Of a DNA stretch of 64,000 nt, positions 62,088-64,000 are shown piece after piece; the first letter of the stretch is position 1; the number at the start of each line of letters is the position of its first letter. Where the stretch lies: NCBI GenBank assembly GCA_023429995.1, contig JAEZCE010000041.1, positions 1 through 64,000 of the forward strand, written 5' to 3'. The notes beneath the pieces are model-generated. The model had not been told where the DNA came from and ran no database searches. It saw nothing but the letters and a program-made list of their open reading frames with translations. Both the position numbers and the translations under genes were made by a program. Source of the stretch: Bacillota bacterium (lineage in GTDB: Bacteria > Bacillota > UBA4882 > UBA8346).

Positions 62088-62564
62088 ATGATTAAGACCA
62101 AGGAGTTCCCTTTCCCCAAGTCGATATATATCAAAATTTTAGTTTTTAATTCCTTGAAGCGCAGCCTATGGGCTTTTGTTTTCATGATCGTGCTCGCTGT
62201 GTACCAAGCCACAAAAGGACCTTCATTAACACTTTTGCTTATCGCCATGTTACCGGTTTTATTGCTTTCTTATATCATTTTCCGATGCTGGATACATTCG
62301 AATACCAAAACCCATCGTTTGTTTTTTAAAGAGAGAACCTTCGAAATCAATAGCAAAGATATGGATATTATTTTGAAAGACGGTTCTATTTCAAAGATTC
62401 AAATCAATGATATTGCAAGAGTCGTCAAAAATTCCAGTTATTATTTGTTGTTTTTAACGAAAAAGCAATTCATTTATGTTCCGCTTTCTGCTTTTAAAAC
62501 ACCGGGTGATGTCAATGGTTTTGATTCCATATTGAAGGCGAGAAAACGTGGAAAAAAACTCTAA
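62088..62564 (+). CDS. YcxB-like membrane protein
   Basis: A 158-residue protein: two membrane helices (about 27-62) and a C-terminal YcxB-like domain (SKDMDIILKDGSISKIQIND, SSYYLLFLTKKQFIYVPLSAF). Members are widespread in Bacillota, with no known role. GGAGGCAAGT precedes the start. Confidence 0.82.
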   Translation: MIKTKEFPFPKSIYIKILVFNSLKRSLWAFVFMIVLAVYQATKGPSLTLLLIAMLPVLLLSYIIFRCWIHSNTKTHRLFFKERTFEINSKDMDIILKDGSISKIQINDIARVVKNSSYYLLFLTKKQFIYVPLSAFKTPGDVNGFDSILKARKRGKKL

Positions 62565-62621
62565 TATCAATCGGGGAAGCATTTATTATAGATACAATAT
62601 ACAACAAGGTGGAATTTCTTT

Positions 62622-63893
62622 ATGAGTGAAGTCTTAAACATTCCGTTGTTTTTTTGTGCTCCTTTCGCGGTAATTTTGTTATTGATTGCAATCATGCCAC
62701 TGGCATTTCCACGTTTTTGGGAGAAGAACCTTAATAAAGCCATAGTGAGTGCTATTGTCAGCATCCCGGTATTGATATTTATGATTATGAAATCTCCCCG
62801 TTCTCTGGGGAGCACTGTGGAGGATTATATTTCATTTATCATTCTTCTGGCTTCGTTATTTATTATCTCCGGTGGAATTTTGGTTAAAGGGGACTTAAAA
62901 GCAACCCCGGTTGTAAATACTGTTTTTTTGCTGGTGGGCGCTATTGCCGCCAACCTGATCGGCACCACCGGCGCCAGTATGTTATTAATCCGGCCATTAC
63001 TTTCGACAATTCGCGAAAGAAAACATATTATCCATATCCCGGTTTTCTTTATATTTATCGTCTCCAATATTGGGGGGAGTTTGACTCCGCTTGGCGATCC
63101 GCCGCTTTTTATGGGTTATTTACGGGGAGTGCCGTTTACGTGGACTTTCCGGTTATTTCCGATTTGGCTGTTTGCCGTCGCCGTTTTATTAATTGTTTTC
63201 TATATTTGGGATTCAATTGCCTATAAGAAAGAAGATGTGAACGCGTTTAAGCGGGATGTCCAAAACAAAACACCGCTGACGATATCCGGGAAAATCAATT
63301 TGCTATTTCTGCTTGGCGTCATTGCGGCTGTCTTTTTTCAAGCGCCGGCTCCTTACCGGGAACTGATTATGATGCTCATGATTGTCTTGTCTTTGGTATT
63401 TACCAAAAAGGGATTGCGGGTTGAAAATAATTTTACTTACGGACCCATTATCGAAGTTGCCATTTTATTTGCAGGCATTTTTATTACCATGGTTCCCCTA
63501 TTGCTACTATTGGAAGCTAAAGGAGCGGCTTTGGGAATCGTTAAACCCTGGCAATTTTTTTGGTTCTCCGGAGGGTTGAGTTCCTTTTTGGACAATACAC
63601 CGACCTATGTTACCTTTGCTTCTTTGGCTTCAAGTGTAACTCAAAGCCTTGGGCATGGAGGATTCCCGATTGTTCATGGAATCGGAGTCCGGGAAGATTT
63701 ATTATTGGCTATCAGCGCCGGATCGGTATTCATGGGCGCCAATACTTATATTGGGAACGGTCCAAATTTCATGGTCAAATCCATTGCCGAAGAGCAAGGC
63801 GTTGAGGTGCCGCACTTTTTTGGGTATATGCTGTATTCGATTTGCGTCTTAATCCCGCTCTTTGGAGTGATGACGCTGTTGTTTTTCAGATAA
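62622..63893 (+). CDS. Sodium:proton antiporter-like transporter (ion transporter superfamily)
   Basis: A 423-residue transporter with about 11 membrane helices. LIGTTGASMLLIRPLL near residue 110, SNIGGSLTPLGDPPLFMGYL near 148 and a matching half SFLDNTPTYVTFASLAS with GANTYIGNGPNFMVKSIAE are the repeats of the ion transporter (NhaD/P-protein/citrate-like) family. Annotation as a Na+/H+ antiporter is by family only. The H+ gradient made by the nearby pyrophosphatase could drive it. Confidence 0.82.
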   Translation: MSEVLNIPLFFCAPFAVILLLIAIMPLAFPRFWEKNLNKAIVSAIVSIPVLIFMIMKSPRSLGSTVEDYISFIILLASLFIISGGILVKGDLKATPVVNTVFLLVGAIAANLIGTTGASMLLIRPLLSTIRERKHIIHIPVFFIFIVSNIGGSLTPLGDPPLFMGYLRGVPFTWTFRLFPIWLFAVAVLLIVFYIWDSIAYKKEDVNAFKRDVQNKTPLTISGKINLLFLLGVIAAVFFQAPAPYRELIMMLMIVLSLVFTKKGLRVENNFTYGPIIEVAILFAGIFITMVPLLLLLEAKGAALGIVKPWQFFWFSGGLSSFLDNTPTYVTFASLASSVTQSLGHGGFPIVHGIGVREDLLLAISAGSVFMGANTYIGNGPNFMVKSIAEEQGVEVPHFFGYMLYSICVLIPLFGVMTLLFFR

Positions 63894-63918
63894 TTGGGAA
63901 TTTAATATTGAAATAATT

Positions 63919-63952
63919 AAAAGAACCCGGGATTCACCGGGTTCTTTTGTTT
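63919..63952 (+). terminator. Terminator after the antiporter gene
   Basis: AAAAGAACCCG (63919-63929) pairs with CGGGTTCTTTT (63938-63948), followed by TGTTTT. No gene is seen in the last 50 bases. Confidence 0.85.
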
Positions 63953-64000
63953 TAAGGCTGATGAACAAATGCCGGTTTGAAATCTTGATCATTGATAATG

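Overview
This 64 kb window looks like chromosome from an anaerobic, endospore-forming member of the Bacillota. Support comes from the sporulation block (spoIID, a spoIIQ-like gene, spoIIID, mbl), a spore photoproduct lyase, Veg behind a near-perfect housekeeping promoter, two T-box leaders, an NdoA/NdoAI (MazEF-type) module, LL-diaminopimelate aminotransferase and desulfoferrodoxin (superoxide reductase). Many starts are TTG or GTG behind strong AGGAGG-type sites. The exact lineage cannot be fixed from this sequence; a deep, poorly sampled clostridia-like or Hydrogenispora/Limnochordia-like group is a guess.

Layout. 1-2.1 kb is decayed accessory DNA: a 114-bp repeat, a run of hairpins, a frameshifted remnant of a type I restriction specificity subunit, and a DUF559 nuclease gene framed by short inverted repeats. 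2.3-5.6 kb holds envelope or housekeeping genes (FlgT/LpoB-like, CapA-like, TtcA-like, PspC). 5.7-8.95 kb, minus strand, is the sporulation/cell-shape block. 9.1-13.5 kb carries a 53-codon ORF, a NapH-like ferredoxin membrane protein, CCA-adding enzyme, a multi-BON protein and a DUF188 protein. 13.6-15.9 kb is a T-box (specifier TTC, Phe) leading into phenylacetate-CoA ligase and a tandem-ACT protein. 16.2-19.7 kb encodes two unusual membrane proteins with divergent chemoreceptor signalling hairpins. 19.9-25.7 kb holds tsaD, DnaA-box-like sites, a SWIM protein and a threonine T-box operon (NUDIX-thrS).

25.9-31.4 kb is a complete branched-chain amino acid ABC system (livKHMGF) followed by a CBS-ACT protein. 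31.6-37.2 kb has a DUF4015 glycosidase-like protein, rplM-rpsI, thiamine pyrophosphokinase, the toxin-antitoxin pair and tsaE-tsaB-rimI. 37.5-43.97 kb has phoU, an L,D-transpeptidase, a lone solute-binding protein, a PadR regulator, a receiver-GGDEF protein with altered active sites, rsmA, DUF458 and veg. 44-49.6 kb has splB, dapL, murB, a TolB-like propeller and a GntR regulator. 49.6-56.9 kb has a second DUF4015 gene, a YfcE-type phosphoesterase, DUF421/DUF4363, a flavin reductase, and a three-gene unit of an EF-hand-like secreted protein plus active and inactive M16 peptidase-family lipoproteins. 57.2-63.9 kb has MarR-desulfoferrodoxin, DUF554, a K+-independent-type membrane pyrophosphatase behind a long leader, a YcxB-like protein and an ion antiporter.

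Two families of non-coding repeats (about 106-129 bp) each occur twice in opposite orientation. The most notable points are the Phe-type T-box on paaK-ACT, the active/inactive M16 pair, the chemoreceptor-like pair without che genes, the Cys-bearing MarR next to superoxide reductase, the DnaA boxes after tsaD and the hppA leader. I saw no CRISPR array, tRNA, rRNA or intact insertion sequence.
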